Source of the DNA: Aminobacter aganoensis
GTDB lineage: Bacteria > Pseudomonadota > Alphaproteobacteria > Rhizobiales > Rhizobiaceae
Length of the DNA: 64,000 nt
Assembly (NCBI RefSeq): GCF_014206975.1
Contig: NZ_JACHOU010000018.1
Coordinates: forward strand, 1 to 64,000
Direction of reading: 5' to 3'
The notes under the pieces were generated by a model, which worked only from the letters and a program-made list of their open reading frames with translations, did no database searches and was not told where the DNA came from. The translations under genes were made by a program, and so were the position numbers. Each line of letters starts with the position of its first letter. Position 1 is the first letter of the stretch. Positions 35,276 through 43,304 of this stretch are shown here, piece after piece.

Positions 35276-35794
35276 CTAGCGCGGAATGTGACAGGCCACC
35301 GAATATAGGCTCTTCCCACAACTTCCTCCCCCGGCCGTGTGATAGCTGAACACCTGATAAGGTGAGTTAGATGCAGAACAGTAATCTTGAGCAATCCGTT
35401 CCGGCCTAGCTTCGCAACCGAAGAACCGATAGTTCCTTGGGCACATAGCCCGGCGCCCCGCTTGGCAATTATCATAGTGCCAGACCGGTGTCGCATCATC
35501 AGGCAAGCCGTGACAGATGACATCCACTGTCGCCAGGCCGCATCGTCCTCCGGGAACGTCTTTTATGACCTTCGCAGTAAATGCGTAGTGTTGCATCCCG
35601 CGATCCGTGCGGATGGAACAAATTACCTCGCCGACCGTCTGAACAGGTGTGCCGCAGTTAAAGAACGCATCTGTACCGCCACCACATGAGGCTCCCCATT
35701 GAGCAATACAAGCTAGATGGCGTTGCTCGGCTGGCAGCGCCGAAGTTGCGAAAGTGGCTACGGCGGCAATTGCATAGAACGCGAGCTCCTTCAT
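35276..35794 (-). CDS. Cys-rich secreted hypothetical protein
   Basis: A 172-residue protein. A signal peptide (MKELAFYAIAAVATFATSAL) precedes a domain with about eleven cysteines (CIAQWGASCGGG, FNCGTPV, GRCGLATVDVICHGL, NCQAGRRAMC, FFGCEA, YCSA, SCGKSLYSVACH), so it is likely disulphide-bonded outside the cytoplasm. No family is recognised. It may belong with the adjacent secreted 273-residue protein, 17 bases upstream on the same strand. Confidence 0.6.
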   Translation of the reverse strand: MKELAFYAIAAVATFATSALPAEQRHLACIAQWGASCGGGTDAFFNCGTPVQTVGEVICSIRTDRGMQHYAFTAKVIKDVPGGRCGLATVDVICHGLPDDATPVWHYDNCQAGRRAMCPRNYRFFGCEARPERIAQDYCSASNSPYQVFSYHTAGGGSCGKSLYSVACHIPR

Positions 35795-35811
35795 TCGCAG
35801 TTTTCTCCCAC

Positions 35812-36633
35812 TCAGTTGGGTGGCGGCATAAGCACAGGCGGAATTGGCAAAGGTGTTGGAGGCGGCAGTTGCGGGGGCGTCGGAGGCGGCGGAGGAATGA
35901 TGTCTGGTGGCTGAGGCATCCCGGTAGGAGCTATCACGGGCGGGACAATTGGCGCAGTTGGCCTTGTGTTATCGATGGTCCATTGAGCAGCATCGATGGC
36001 TCGATTGGGCGGCGGTTGAGGGGCATTTGGGCCGGTTGTTGAGACAGACCCAGGTGGCGCTCCCGGAACGGGCGCTCTATTTTTGTTTTGCTCCATCAGA
36101 GACTTGATGAATGCCTGAGGAATCATCCCAGACAACGCTCCTGATGGGACAGTTAATCCAATAGCATTTGCAACGTCTTTCGAGAGACTGACGCAATTTC
36201 TTGTAATTAATGAATAATCCTTTGTATCATAGCTTTTTATGATCGATGATACCTTCTGTTCTTGATTTGGTGTAATGTATATCGTAAATGTTATTTCTGA
36301 TTTGGCATCATCAAGGGTCTGCGTTACTACGCCTTTTGTAGAGTAGAATTCTTTTACATATGCGGCTTTTTCGTTGTGGTCTGGATAAAATCCAGCAACA
36401 GTATTATAAAAACGCTGGCCGTTGTCGAGTTCACGACCGAGAAGTATGTACGCGTGCCCTGGTGACACTGGAATCGCTGTCATGCTTCTGGCTCGGAACT
36501 CCAGAACGGGCCGGCTGGAAACATTCATGTCAGGTAACAGGAGTTGAATGTCCTCGTCCCCTGCCACGCCTAAGCGTGTCCCGCCAAGTAGCAGGGCTAA
36601 TGCAAGGAGGATTTGCATCTTCGACCGACCCAT
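35812..36633 (-). CDS. Secreted protein, possible papain-like fold, Pro-rich tail
   Basis: A 273-residue protein. MQILLALALLLGGTRLGVAG is a signal peptide. PGHAYILLGRE (about residues 58-68) and NCVSLSKDVANAIGL (about 147-161), about 90 residues apart, resemble the His-then-Asn/Cys layout of the circularly permuted NlpC/P60-like and DUF4105-type hydrolases. The last 75 residues are mostly proline (PPPPPTPPQLPPPTPLPIPP). AT-rich codons in 36.1-36.4 kb differ from the neighbours and suggest recent transfer. Enzyme activity is a guess. Confidence 0.5.
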   Translation of the reverse strand: MGRSKMQILLALALLLGGTRLGVAGDEDIQLLLPDMNVSSRPVLEFRARSMTAIPVSPGHAYILLGRELDNGQRFYNTVAGFYPDHNEKAAYVKEFYSTKGVVTQTLDDAKSEITFTIYITPNQEQKVSSIIKSYDTKDYSLITRNCVSLSKDVANAIGLTVPSGALSGMIPQAFIKSLMEQNKNRAPVPGAPPGSVSTTGPNAPQPPPNRAIDAAQWTIDNTRPTAPIVPPVIAPTGMPQPPDIIPPPPPTPPQLPPPTPLPIPPVLMPPPN

Positions 36634-36863
36634 TGGATTCAGGCCGCTTCATGGCGGCGTTTCCCCGACAGGTCTTCCCGTCGGTCACTATCCGCTCCCT
36701 CTTACCCAGATATTGCTACCGTTGTTACAAAGAGTCCATCACCCACCGTAAAGAGGAATACAGAAAGACTTTCGATTGGGTAGCAAGCCCCATTGCGGCG
36801 TCGCCACGACCGTTGCGGCGCCTACAATCGCGCCATGTTGAATGAACAGGCGTCGAGTGATGT

Positions 36864-37079
36864 TCATTTCAGGGCAGTCCGCTCAAGAGCTATGTGGATC
36901 TCACCCGAAAGTGAGGCGGCCAAATTCATGGTATCGGCAAGGCTGGCCGTCACGTTGTCGCGGTATGCGCCCTCTCCAACGTTATCGAGCGAGCGCGCGG
37001 CCTGTTCGCAAACAATGAGGAGGGCATGGAGCCGGTCGGATTTGGTGATGATGGAATCGGTGATGACTTGAGCGCTCAT
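36864..37079 (-). CDS. Small hypothetical protein (operon gene 5)
   Basis: A 71-residue, mostly helical protein (RLHALLIVCEQAARSLDNVG) with no recognised domain. Its start overlaps the stop of the gene before by four bases, so it is the last of a tightly coupled minus-strand operon. The 230 bases beyond it hold no gene. Confidence 0.6.
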   Translation of the reverse strand: MSAQVITDSIITKSDRLHALLIVCEQAARSLDNVGEGAYRDNVTASLADTMNLAASLSGEIHIALERTALK

Positions 37080-37312
37080 GCTTCATCGCCTCTCTGACCT
37101 TCGTGCCGCGACAGGGCGTCGTGCATCACGCCGACCAGCTCATGCGCCGTCCGCAGTCCGGCACCGATAGCGTCTGATAGACCGGCGGCATCGCCGCCGG
37201 TCTGAATGGCCCAGGCCGCGTTCTCGCACAGGCGGATGATGGCCGCAGCTTCGTAGCTGCACTGCATCACTTGATCGGCGGTCATGTCTTCTTGGGGAAC
37301 AAAGCGGTTCAT
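37076..37312 (-). CDS. Small hypothetical protein (operon gene 4)
   Basis: A 78-residue helical protein (MTADQVMQCSYEAAAIIRLC). It shares size and the E/C-A-A pattern (ENAAWAI versus EQAARSL) with the next gene, so the two may be distant paralogues. It overlaps both neighbours by ATGA. Confidence 0.6.
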   Translation of the reverse strand: MNRFVPQEDMTADQVMQCSYEAAAIIRLCENAAWAIQTGGDAAGLSDAIGAGLRTAHELVGVMHDALSRHEGQRGDEA

Positions 37313-37608
37313 GCGGCACTGCCTTTCAGCGGCATGCCGTGGTGTAACCGGGGGCCGGCCACGCCATGCGGGTCATGAAAGGTGTCAGCCACCGAGAGGA
37401 TGCCTGTTCTTATATTGGGCTGAGCACTGCACAAGATGACGTAGCAAGGGCCGCCGAGGGCTTCCTCGTACAGTGCCTTGAGCTGGTCCAAATGGTGCCT
37501 GAGTTCTGTGGTTCTGTCGCGAGGTTGGGCCTCGCTGGTAGAGGTTGCTGCTGCGGCGAATGCCCCGCCAGCAGAGGTGCGCAGGAACCCGCGACGGGTG
37601 ATGCTCAT
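37309..37608 (-). CDS. Tat-signal small protein (operon gene 3)
   Basis: A 99-residue protein with a twin-arginine signal (ITRRGFLRTSAGGAFAAAAT, cleavage after SEAQ). The rest (HLDQLKALYEEALGGPCYVI) has no known domain. It would be exported folded to the periplasm. It overlaps its neighbours by ATGA on both sides. Confidence 0.65.
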   Translation of the reverse strand: MSITRRGFLRTSAGGAFAAAATSTSEAQPRDRTTELRHHLDQLKALYEEALGGPCYVILCSAQPNIRTGILSVADTFHDPHGVAGPRLHHGMPLKGSAA

Positions 37609-38042
37609 GACCGTGCCCCCTTTCGTGCTTTCCGGCTGGTTGCTGCTTTGCGGTTACTCTCGATGCGGACAGCGTGATTGATACGGTCACGCACAAGTGC
37701 TGCCTCGACTTTCGGGCTCCACCGGGAGCCCATGGCGAAACGCTCTTTCCAGCGAAGGAACCGAACGGCAGGAGCCGGCACGAACAGGAGATGATAGGCC
37801 TCGTGCTCCCACGCCCGTTCGACAGACGCGCGGTAACGCCTGGCCTGCATAACCTCCAGGCTATGTAGTCCGTTGACAGCGACGGCAAGGCGATAGTGCC
37901 ACCAAGCCACGTTACGCTGATGGTGGCACATCTGGACGCGAGCCCAGCCCTCATCCCATGAATCTGCTGGCCGGGCGGGCTCCACCGTCACGGGCTCGCG
38001 CTCGTTGCGAACATCAGCCAGAACAACGACATTGGAGGCCAT
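37605..38042 (-). CDS. Hypothetical protein (operon gene 2)
   Basis: A 145-residue basic protein (MASNVVVLADVRNEREPVTV; WARVQMCHHQRNVAWWHYRL; SRWSPKVEAALVRDRINHAV). The C-terminus is Lys/Arg rich. The middle part resembles small proteins of rhizobial prophages; the role is unknown. The start at 38042 is two bases after the stop of the gene before. Confidence 0.6.
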   Translation of the reverse strand: MASNVVVLADVRNEREPVTVEPARPADSWDEGWARVQMCHHQRNVAWWHYRLAVAVNGLHSLEVMQARRYRASVERAWEHEAYHLLFVPAPAVRFLRWKERFAMGSRWSPKVEAALVRDRINHAVRIESNRKAATSRKARKGARS

Positions 38043-38044
38043 GG

Positions 38045-38479
38045 TCAAGCCTCCCGCACAATGACGATGTTGAAGCGGTGGGGGTTGTCTGCATCGACCG
38101 CGCGGCCCATCCACATTTCCCCCGCTGTGGGGTCGATGTCTCGGGCAGCGCGGGCGTAGGCCTTGGCGTGGTAGAGCAATCTGCTTTCTGCGCTACCCTC
38201 TATGGAGCCGAACAGGACCGGCAGAGTGCTGGCCGTGGCGGGGTAGATTTCGGCCATGCACTGGCCGTCATCGCATTCCGCCAAAGTGGCAGCCAGCTCG
38301 CGCGCCAGTTGACGGGCCCTCACCCACGGGTGTTCCGATTCCACTCCAGCCGCCGGCGCTGGCTGAACCGCCGCGACCGTGAGAGTCGCGGCGATGGCAA
38401 AATTTGCACCTGCCATGAGAGCACAGCGGCGGCTGATTTCGGGCATACCTTCGGCGGCTGCCAGCTTGCGCGTGGACAT
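38045..38479 (-). CDS. Exported hypothetical protein (operon gene 1)
   Basis: A 144-residue protein whose N-terminus (ISRRCALMAGANFAIAATLT) has a twin-arginine-like signal; the mature part (LARELAATLAECDDGQCMAE) has no known domain. It is first in an operon that runs to 36864, and divergent from a repressor-like gene, so control at 38480-38660 is likely. Confidence 0.6.
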   Translation of the reverse strand: MSTRKLAAAEGMPEISRRCALMAGANFAIAATLTVAAVQPAPAAGVESEHPWVRARQLARELAATLAECDDGQCMAEIYPATASTLPVLFGSIEGSAESRLLYHAKAYARAARDIDPTAGEMWMGRAVDADNPHRFNIVIVREA

Positions 38480-38662
38480 TGTTTTGTCTCCCTGGTGTTA
38501 AGTTTTGGTAGGGTTGGGCGACGGGCGCGCCCCTTGCTCAATAAACGCTTTCTGTCTATTCCTAAGCATCTAAACCGCATGATGTCAACAGTTTTGGTTC
38601 ATTCATGATATATAAATGTTTATGAATGCACCTTGGCCGCTCAATTGCAGAGGGAAATGAAC

Positions 38663-38905
38663 ATGCTGGACGCTAAGCAGATCAGGGCTGCACGGGCTCT
38701 CTTGGAGTGGTCGCAGCCAGATCTAGTGGCAGCCACCGGCCTGTCACTGACCACAATTCGGCGCATGGAAGACAACGACATCGGCCCAGCCCGCAGCTCA
38801 GCAGCCAACGTCCAGGCAGTCCAAACGGCCTTGGAAACAGCCGGCGTCGTCTTCATTCCCAAGAATGGCGGGGGTGCAGGCGTCCGCTTGAAAGACCCTG
38901 ATTGA
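38663..38905 (+). CDS. XRE-family HTH protein (repressor-like)
   Basis: An 80-residue protein, IRAARALLEWSQPDLVAATG and LSLTTIRRMEDNDIG forming one HTH, ending FIPKNGGGAGVRLKDPD. This is a common short rhizobial HTH family in which the C-terminus is a small beta hairpin. ATG 38663 follows AGAGGGAA; 38657 is possible. It diverges from the five-gene operon and may control it. An XRE relative with the same ending is at the end of the window (63745). Confidence 0.78.
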   Translation: MLDAKQIRAARALLEWSQPDLVAATGLSLTTIRRMEDNDIGPARSSAANVQAVQTALETAGVVFIPKNGGGAGVRLKDPD

Positions 38906-39089
38906 AAGGCACTATCGCTGGCTTGTCACGGAATGGGCATGCACTGGACTGGCCGCGCTACAGCCGGGGTGCCATACGGGAGAACAGGCGGAAGCTAAGG
39001 CAGATCGGCGCGGCTGTGGCAGGGCGATTTTCTTGAGCGGTGGGAAGCGCGCCGGCTGCGGTAATGCCGTAGACCGAAATCTACCGGCG

Positions 39090-39404
39090 CTAAACGGACT
39101 TTCCCTTCTTCTGCCGTTGAAGGTGCGTAATCCGCTTTTCGATACGCTCACGCTCGACGAATGATGTCGCGGTTTTTAGGAACTTCTGAAGCGCTCCAAT
39201 GTCGTGCCACGACTGTTTGACTTCCCAACTGCGCTTGTCCCTTAGCCGGGCGTCCGTAACATAGGACAAGGGACCATATGCCGTAGGCATCTTTGCGGTG
39301 TCGCGGCATTGGAAGCGGGTCTCGCTGGGACTCGGCCCTCGCTGCCATTCGCTGCCCACTGTGTCAGGCAGATCAGCTTTCTCCCACTGGAAGCGCGGTC
39401 CCAT
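39090..39404 (-). CDS. Hypothetical phage-type protein
   Basis: A 104-residue protein: WQRGPSPSETRFQCRDTAKM, then LRDKRSWEVKQSWHDIGALQ and a helical Lys-rich end (ERIEKRITHLQRQKKGK). A GGAGGAAAC ribosome-binding site supports the start. No domain is recognised. Confidence 0.55.
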   Translation of the reverse strand: MGPRFQWEKADLPDTVGSEWQRGPSPSETRFQCRDTAKMPTAYGPLSYVTDARLRDKRSWEVKQSWHDIGALQKFLKTATSFVERERIEKRITHLQRQKKGKSV

Positions 39405-39585
39405 GTTTCCTCCGCCATAGTGGCTGCGACCGAGTCAAGCTCATTGCGCGAACGGATCCCGCGCATTGCAGCCTAGACGCGAAACGCTCTGGCGGGAAGA
39501 CTGTGGCCATCAGAGAATTTTGCCTTGCTGTTACCCTGCTGTTCTCAGCATTGATCGACGGGCGCTGGGCACCTATCTAGCCCCG

Positions 39586-39720
39586 ATGAATAAAGCCTTG
39601 CACGTTCTCGCCCTGGCCGGTGCAATAGGCCTTGTCGCGGTGCTCTTGGTATCTCCCGCGAGCCTGCGCCCCTCCACCAACCAGACAAACACAACCATTT
39701 CTGCCATAGCCGCCCGCTGA
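39586..39720 (+). CDS. Very small hydrophobic peptide (uncertain)
   Basis: A 44-residue ORF with one membrane-like stretch (ALHVLALAGAIGLVAVLLVS). No ribosome-binding site is convincing, and it may not be translated. 39721-39926 shows no gene. Confidence 0.25.
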   Translation: MNKALHVLALAGAIGLVAVLLVSPASLRPSTNQTNTTISAIAAR

Positions 39721-39926
39721 GAGGCGATTGGGTGATGTCGAGTCCCTCGGCTGCCTATCGCTGCTCAACGCGTGCTGGTGGTTTCCTTTGATTGTTTTTC
39801 AAAGACGCCAGCGCCTCGCGCGCACGCGCGTCTTGCGCGCGATGTGATGTCACAAAAATCTTTGCGTCCGTAGCGACTGGCAAGAAATCTTCCCGCTCGT
39901 CGAGCATGACGTTTTTCGACGGTTGT

Positions 39927-40274
39927 TTAACCGCCCTCGACCTTCACGAGGTGATCCGCTCCAACAGATAGGGAGCGAGAGGAAGACGGATCGTGGAACA
40001 GCTTTGCCGGATCTGGGTGCCGTTCCAGCACATCGAGGTAAGCCTCTTCCAAAGCCATCATCGCCGCGACCCGACTCTCGCAGCGGTCTCCACCACGTGC
40101 GCCGCCCCAAGCCGGGAACCACCGCCAGTAACTTTCGCCTCGGATGCTGTCCGCGTAGATGCGCCCTAGCCGACGTTCGCCGTCGAAGGCGCTGTAGTCC
40201 TCGCGCTCTAGGTCATCTTCCCAAGTGTGGCGCCACTGAACGTCAGGAAGGTTCGATTTGCTCGGCTGCGGCAT
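39927..40274 (-). CDS. Hypothetical phage-type protein
   Basis: A 115-residue protein (LPDVQWRHTWEDDLEREDYS; RVAAMMALEEAYLDVLERHP). Trp- and acid-rich; no family is recognised. The start at 40274 is weakly supported; the longer ORF starts at 40310. Confidence 0.45.
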   Translation of the reverse strand: MPQPSKSNLPDVQWRHTWEDDLEREDYSAFDGERRLGRIYADSIRGESYWRWFPAWGGARGGDRCESRVAAMMALEEAYLDVLERHPDPAKLFHDPSSSRSLSVGADHLVKVEGG

Positions 40275-40422
40275 GAGAACGAAATAGGAACAAACTCCTT
40301 GTGGAGTCAATTCACATCGCTCACAAGCTACCAGCCGCGATATGGTTCGCAGGAGCGCGATTATCGGGTACTACTTCAAATCCGAACCCACCCCCGACGA
40401 ATGAACAGGCACGAAAAATGGG

Positions 40423-40761
40423 ATGCCAACATTGCCCCGAGAACTCGCCCTAACTGCCCGGCAAGTCACAGCTATATGCAAGGGTGCAGCAAAGGCTGGG
40501 TTCGTCGCGGAGGTAAAGATAGGCGACGTGTTTGTTCGCCTCATGCCGGGCGAAATGGCTAACGCACAAGGGGTCGGATTTGACCCGGATAAGCCTGAAA
40601 CCTTCGATACCTTCGAGCAATATTTGGCCTGGCGGGATAGGCGGGCCTCAAACATGGCCCCAACGGGCATTTCGAAAATGATGGAGGCAAGGCTGGAGGC
40701 CTTTGGGGCCAAACTTCAGGCTAAAGCCGATTTCCGTCGAAAGCGAAAGCAAGCGGATTAG
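40423..40761 (+). CDS. Hypothetical phage-type protein
   Basis: A 112-residue protein: LTARQVTAICKGAAKAGFVA, a short beta strand (VKIGDVFVRLMPG), then a helical tail rich in Lys/Arg. Similar short proteins (LTARQ... start) are common in rhizobial prophages, role unknown. It overlaps the XRE gene's stop by four bases on the opposite strand. Confidence 0.55.
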   Translation: MPTLPRELALTARQVTAICKGAAKAGFVAEVKIGDVFVRLMPGEMANAQGVGFDPDKPETFDTFEQYLAWRDRRASNMAPTGISKMMEARLEAFGAKLQAKADFRRKRKQAD

Positions 40762-41039
40762 ACCAGTGGTGCCTTCGGCATCGTCACGCCGATTTTCTCG
40801 CCGTCATCGATGAAGTTGGCGCCCTTCTCCCGCAACGCCATTTCGACAGCCAGCGCCGAGGACCGGCGCGGGTCTCCTGTGTCGTTCTCCAGGTCGTTCA
40901 ACGTCGCACGGCTCACCCCGGCCAGTTTGCAAAGGTCGGTTTGGCTTAGGCCCAGCATGGCGCGGGCGGCTTTGATGTGACGGCCTTCCATAACCGGGTT
41001 GTATTCAGCGGCAGTCAATCTGGCAACGATACCTGACAT
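40758..41039 (-). CDS. XRE-family HTH protein
   Basis: A 93-residue protein. IKAARAMLGLSQTDLCKLAG and VSRATLNDLENDTGDPRRSS form a clear HTH, and GANFIDDGEKIGVTMPKA matches the C-terminal hairpin of the same short HTH family as the gene at 38663. It diverges from the HERGH-motif gene, with 66 bases between. Possible lysogeny control protein. Confidence 0.75.
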   Translation of the reverse strand: MSGIVARLTAAEYNPVMEGRHIKAARAMLGLSQTDLCKLAGVSRATLNDLENDTGDPRRSSALAVEMALREKGANFIDDGEKIGVTMPKAPLV

Positions 41040-41105
41040 TTTGTCTGTTTCCGAACTGATTTGCGTCCTATATAACACTAAATGGTTCCGGTAGGAGACA
41101 TTTAG

Positions 41106-41465
41106 ATGGTTATGGCAGGCAAATTGCTCGCTGCACTGGTCATTGCGGCTTCACTGAACCCCTCGAATGTATTAGCTGGCCGGGAGGATCCGACATGGAA
41201 TCCGCCCCCGGAGTTCGACTATCCGTTCCCCGGCAAGATGGAGGTGCGGTACTTTCCGCAACATTTGGTCGTGAAGGAATGCCACCGGATCGGCCCGGGC
41301 CTGCGGCACCTGTTCGACTTGCGCGGATGCTCGCGCCCCGTGTCGAAGTCCTACTGCCTGGTGATTGTGTCGTCAGAAACGTACAAACGCGCAACGCCTA
41401 GCGCTATTCTTCGGCACGAACGAGGCCATTGCAACGGGTGGAAGCATCCTGTCCCAAGGCCCTAA
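41106..41465 (+). CDS. Secreted protein with HExxH motif
   Basis: A 119-residue protein. A signal peptide (KLLAALVIAASLNPSNVLAG) precedes a small domain ending ILRHERGHCNGWKHP, which contains HERGH, a zinc-protease-like HExxH. Small exported proteins with H-E-x-x-H-C-N-G-W are found on rhizobial plasmids and phages; activity is unproven. A GGTAGGAGAC ribosome-binding site precedes the ATG. Divergent from an XRE gene. Confidence 0.6.
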   Translation: MVMAGKLLAALVIAASLNPSNVLAGREDPTWNPPPEFDYPFPGKMEVRYFPQHLVVKECHRIGPGLRHLFDLRGCSRPVSKSYCLVIVSSETYKRATPSAILRHERGHCNGWKHPVPRP

Positions 41466-41510
41466 GCGCCGCCCATGCTGTTCTTCAGGCCTGGATAGTG
41501 ACGCGGCCTG

Positions 41511-42104
41511 CTATCCGTTTGTTTTCGGACTGTCAGGCGTCTTGCCTACTTCCCAGAAGAGAATGAAATCTACCGCGCTCATACCACCAGATGCAGGAGC
41601 CGACAGGTCAAATTTCACGCCGGCATCGCGAAGGGCCGTACCAATTGCCGCCTGAGATTTCGGGTCGATTGCTCTCAATACGACCGAATCCTTAGCCGTC
41701 TCCGTGGTATTTACCTGCCAACCACTTTTGGTGAAAACGTCGGTGATCTGTCCGCTCAGCGGGACGGTAGGATCTGAAAATATTTCGACGTTAGATGGGG
41801 AGCTTTTGAGGAGGTCCATTAGCTTGGACTGTTGAGCGCTGGAAAGTTGCTGCTCGATTTTCTGGAATCGTTCTTCCACTTGCTTGCGGTAGTCGTCACG
41901 CTCACCCTTGAGCTGGCCAATTTCTGTGTCCTTTAGTCGGACTTCGCTCTGTGCGTTGGCAACTTCTTGGCGCATGAAAAGCAGCCCGAGACCGAACCCC
42001 GTTACAATGAAAATGAGCACAGCGACTGGTGCGCCCCTCACGACGTGCCACTCGCTTTTGAGATGTTCCAGAGCCCCCATGTTGAATTCATAAATGAACT
42101 CCAT
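41511..42104 (-). CDS. Membrane protein with coiled coil
   Basis: A 197-residue protein: one membrane helix (VAVLIFIVTGFGLGLLFM, about 28-45), a coiled coil (RLKDTEIGQLKGERDDYRKQ; QKIEQQLSSAQQSKLMDLL, about 55-100) and a soluble C-terminal domain (QAAIGTALRDAGVKFDLS). The layout (single helix, coiled coil, soluble head) resembles a spanin-like or scaffolding protein, but no family is recognised. Confidence 0.55.
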   Translation of the reverse strand: MEFIYEFNMGALEHLKSEWHVVRGAPVAVLIFIVTGFGLGLLFMRQEVANAQSEVRLKDTEIGQLKGERDDYRKQVEERFQKIEQQLSSAQQSKLMDLLKSSPSNVEIFSDPTVPLSGQITDVFTKSGWQVNTTETAKDSVVLRAIDPKSQAAIGTALRDAGVKFDLSAPASGGMSAVDFILFWEVGKTPDSPKTNG

Positions 42105-42159
42105 TGGATTCGGAAAGAGTTTTCCGCGACGCTTATCACGCCCGCGTCAGCCGTAGTTC

Positions 42160-42402
42160 TTAGCTCCGCGACAACACATAGGGTGGCTTGATGTACGGCT
42201 CCTTGCCGCTGCCGGGTGCCATGCAGATCAGTCGGATTATGGCAATGTCGCCACTATCGGGGTCAAAGCCTTCTGCCTCCAGCAGCCGCTCGGCTTCCGC
42301 TTCCTCCTCATCGCTAACAACGAGCCTGATGACCCGGTGCTGCGGCTTGGTGTCGGGCGAACTGCGCTCAAGCCGCTCCAAGCGGGAGAGTATGTTTGGC
42401 AT
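42160..42402 (-). CDS. Small phage protein, SRLERLE type
   Basis: An 80-residue acidic protein starting MPNILSRLERLERSSPDTKP. It shares the start LSRLERLE with the gene at 42406, so the two may be paralogues. The C-terminus is Pro rich. Unknown function. Confidence 0.6.
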   Translation of the reverse strand: MPNILSRLERLERSSPDTKPQHRVIRLVVSDEEEAEAERLLEAEGFDPDSGDIAIIRLICMAPGSGKEPYIKPPYVLSRS

Positions 42403-42405
42403 CGA

Positions 42406-42651
42406 TCAATGCTCCATCGTGGTCATACCGACCGGGTTTTGCCGTTCACTTCCGCGAGGGATGAGCTGGACGAACTTGCTGACCGCGATTGGGTCTAAGT
42501 CCGGTGGCAACGTGCCATCCACCAACCGCTGCGAAAAATCGGCCGCCAAGGCAGGCTCGCTCATTCCCGATGCCGATTTGATGTTTGCCCTGAACAATGG
42601 GTCCGGCTGCGCTCGCTGCTCCAGACGCTCCAGGCGAGATAGCAGGGCCAT
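42406..42651 (-). CDS. Small phage protein, SRLERLE type
   Basis: An 81-residue protein, MALLSRLERLEQRAQPDPLF. Its start resembles the gene at 42160. Its start codon shares one base with the stop of the gene before (TGATG), so it is translationally coupled. Unknown. Confidence 0.6.
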   Translation of the reverse strand: MALLSRLERLEQRAQPDPLFRANIKSASGMSEPALAADFSQRLVDGTLPPDLDPIAVSKFVQLIPRGSERQNPVGMTTMEH

Positions 42652-42857
42652 CAGCTTAACTCCCCTAGGTTTTCCTCGTGGGACTTCAGGATGCCAGATA
42701 GATTGAAAGGCTCGCCGCCAATGGCGCCTGAAACCTCTATTGCGCCGGGATGCGACCGCAACAGCACGTCTTCGAGCTGGTATTCGTAATCTGCCTCGTC
42801 AGTCGCAATGATAGTCGCCCGCTGCGTAGCGCCGCCAGGGCGAGCCGATAGGGTCAT
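42651..42857 (-). CDS. Small hypothetical phage protein
   Basis: A 68-residue protein (TIIATDEADYEYQLEDVLLR; GEPFNLSGILKSHEENLGEL) with predicted beta strands. It overlaps DUF5681's stop by four bases and is coupled to the next gene. No domain is recognised. Confidence 0.5.
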   Translation of the reverse strand: MTLSARPGGATQRATIIATDEADYEYQLEDVLLRSHPGAIEVSGAIGGEPFNLSGILKSHEENLGELS

Positions 42858-43300
42858 TTCTTCGCCTGCCTTCCCTCAAGTGCCGCGATGCGTGCCGCTA
42901 GATCGTTTGTCTCGATAGCCTTTCGCTGGGCCTCCAGAAGGCCGACAACCACCGCCGCCTCATCTGGCGATATCTCGCCGTCTGCGACTTGGCGATTGAC
43001 CACAGCGAGCGCGCCAGGCAGATCTTCCGCCTTGTTGACCTCCGGCAGATCGAACTGAATTCTAGCGCCTTTGCGGGGTGGCCAGACACGGTCGAAAATT
43101 GCCCGAGCGGCAATTGCGTCCCCGCCCTTGGCCTTGATTATCATTGCTCGCGCAATTTCCTCCACCTCGCCCTCTGCCAACGCATCGAGGGCGACCAGCA
43201 CCTTAGACCGCGAGCCGGAAGGCCTGCCGTTCGGGTTGCCAGATTGGCCGGGCCGGAATGGGCGCCCGCGCTGTTGCTCTGCTGTTTTGCCAGCGGTCAA
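42854..43300 (-). CDS. DUF5681 domain protein
   Basis: A 148-residue protein with the family hallmark FRPGQSGNPNGRPSGSRSKV, then IARAMIIKAKGGDAIAARAI and FDRVWPPRKGARIQFDLPE. DUF5681 occurs in phage structural regions next to terminase or portal genes, but its role is not established. I place the start at a TTG (43300) five bases after the stop of the gene before; an ATG at 43381 overlaps that gene by 77 bases. Confidence 0.72.
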   Translation of the reverse strand: MTAGKTAEQQRGRPFRPGQSGNPNGRPSGSRSKVLVALDALAEGEVEEIARAMIIKAKGGDAIAARAIFDRVWPPRKGARIQFDLPEVNKAEDLPGALAVVNRQVADGEISPDEAAVVVGLLEAQRKAIETNDLAARIAALEGRQAKK

Positions 43301-43304
43301 TGCT

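Noticed and set aside
38912-39151. A 79-codon frame on the minus strand
   Set aside because: Proline/serine-rich shadow composition and no ribosome-binding site; it overlaps a better-supported gene.
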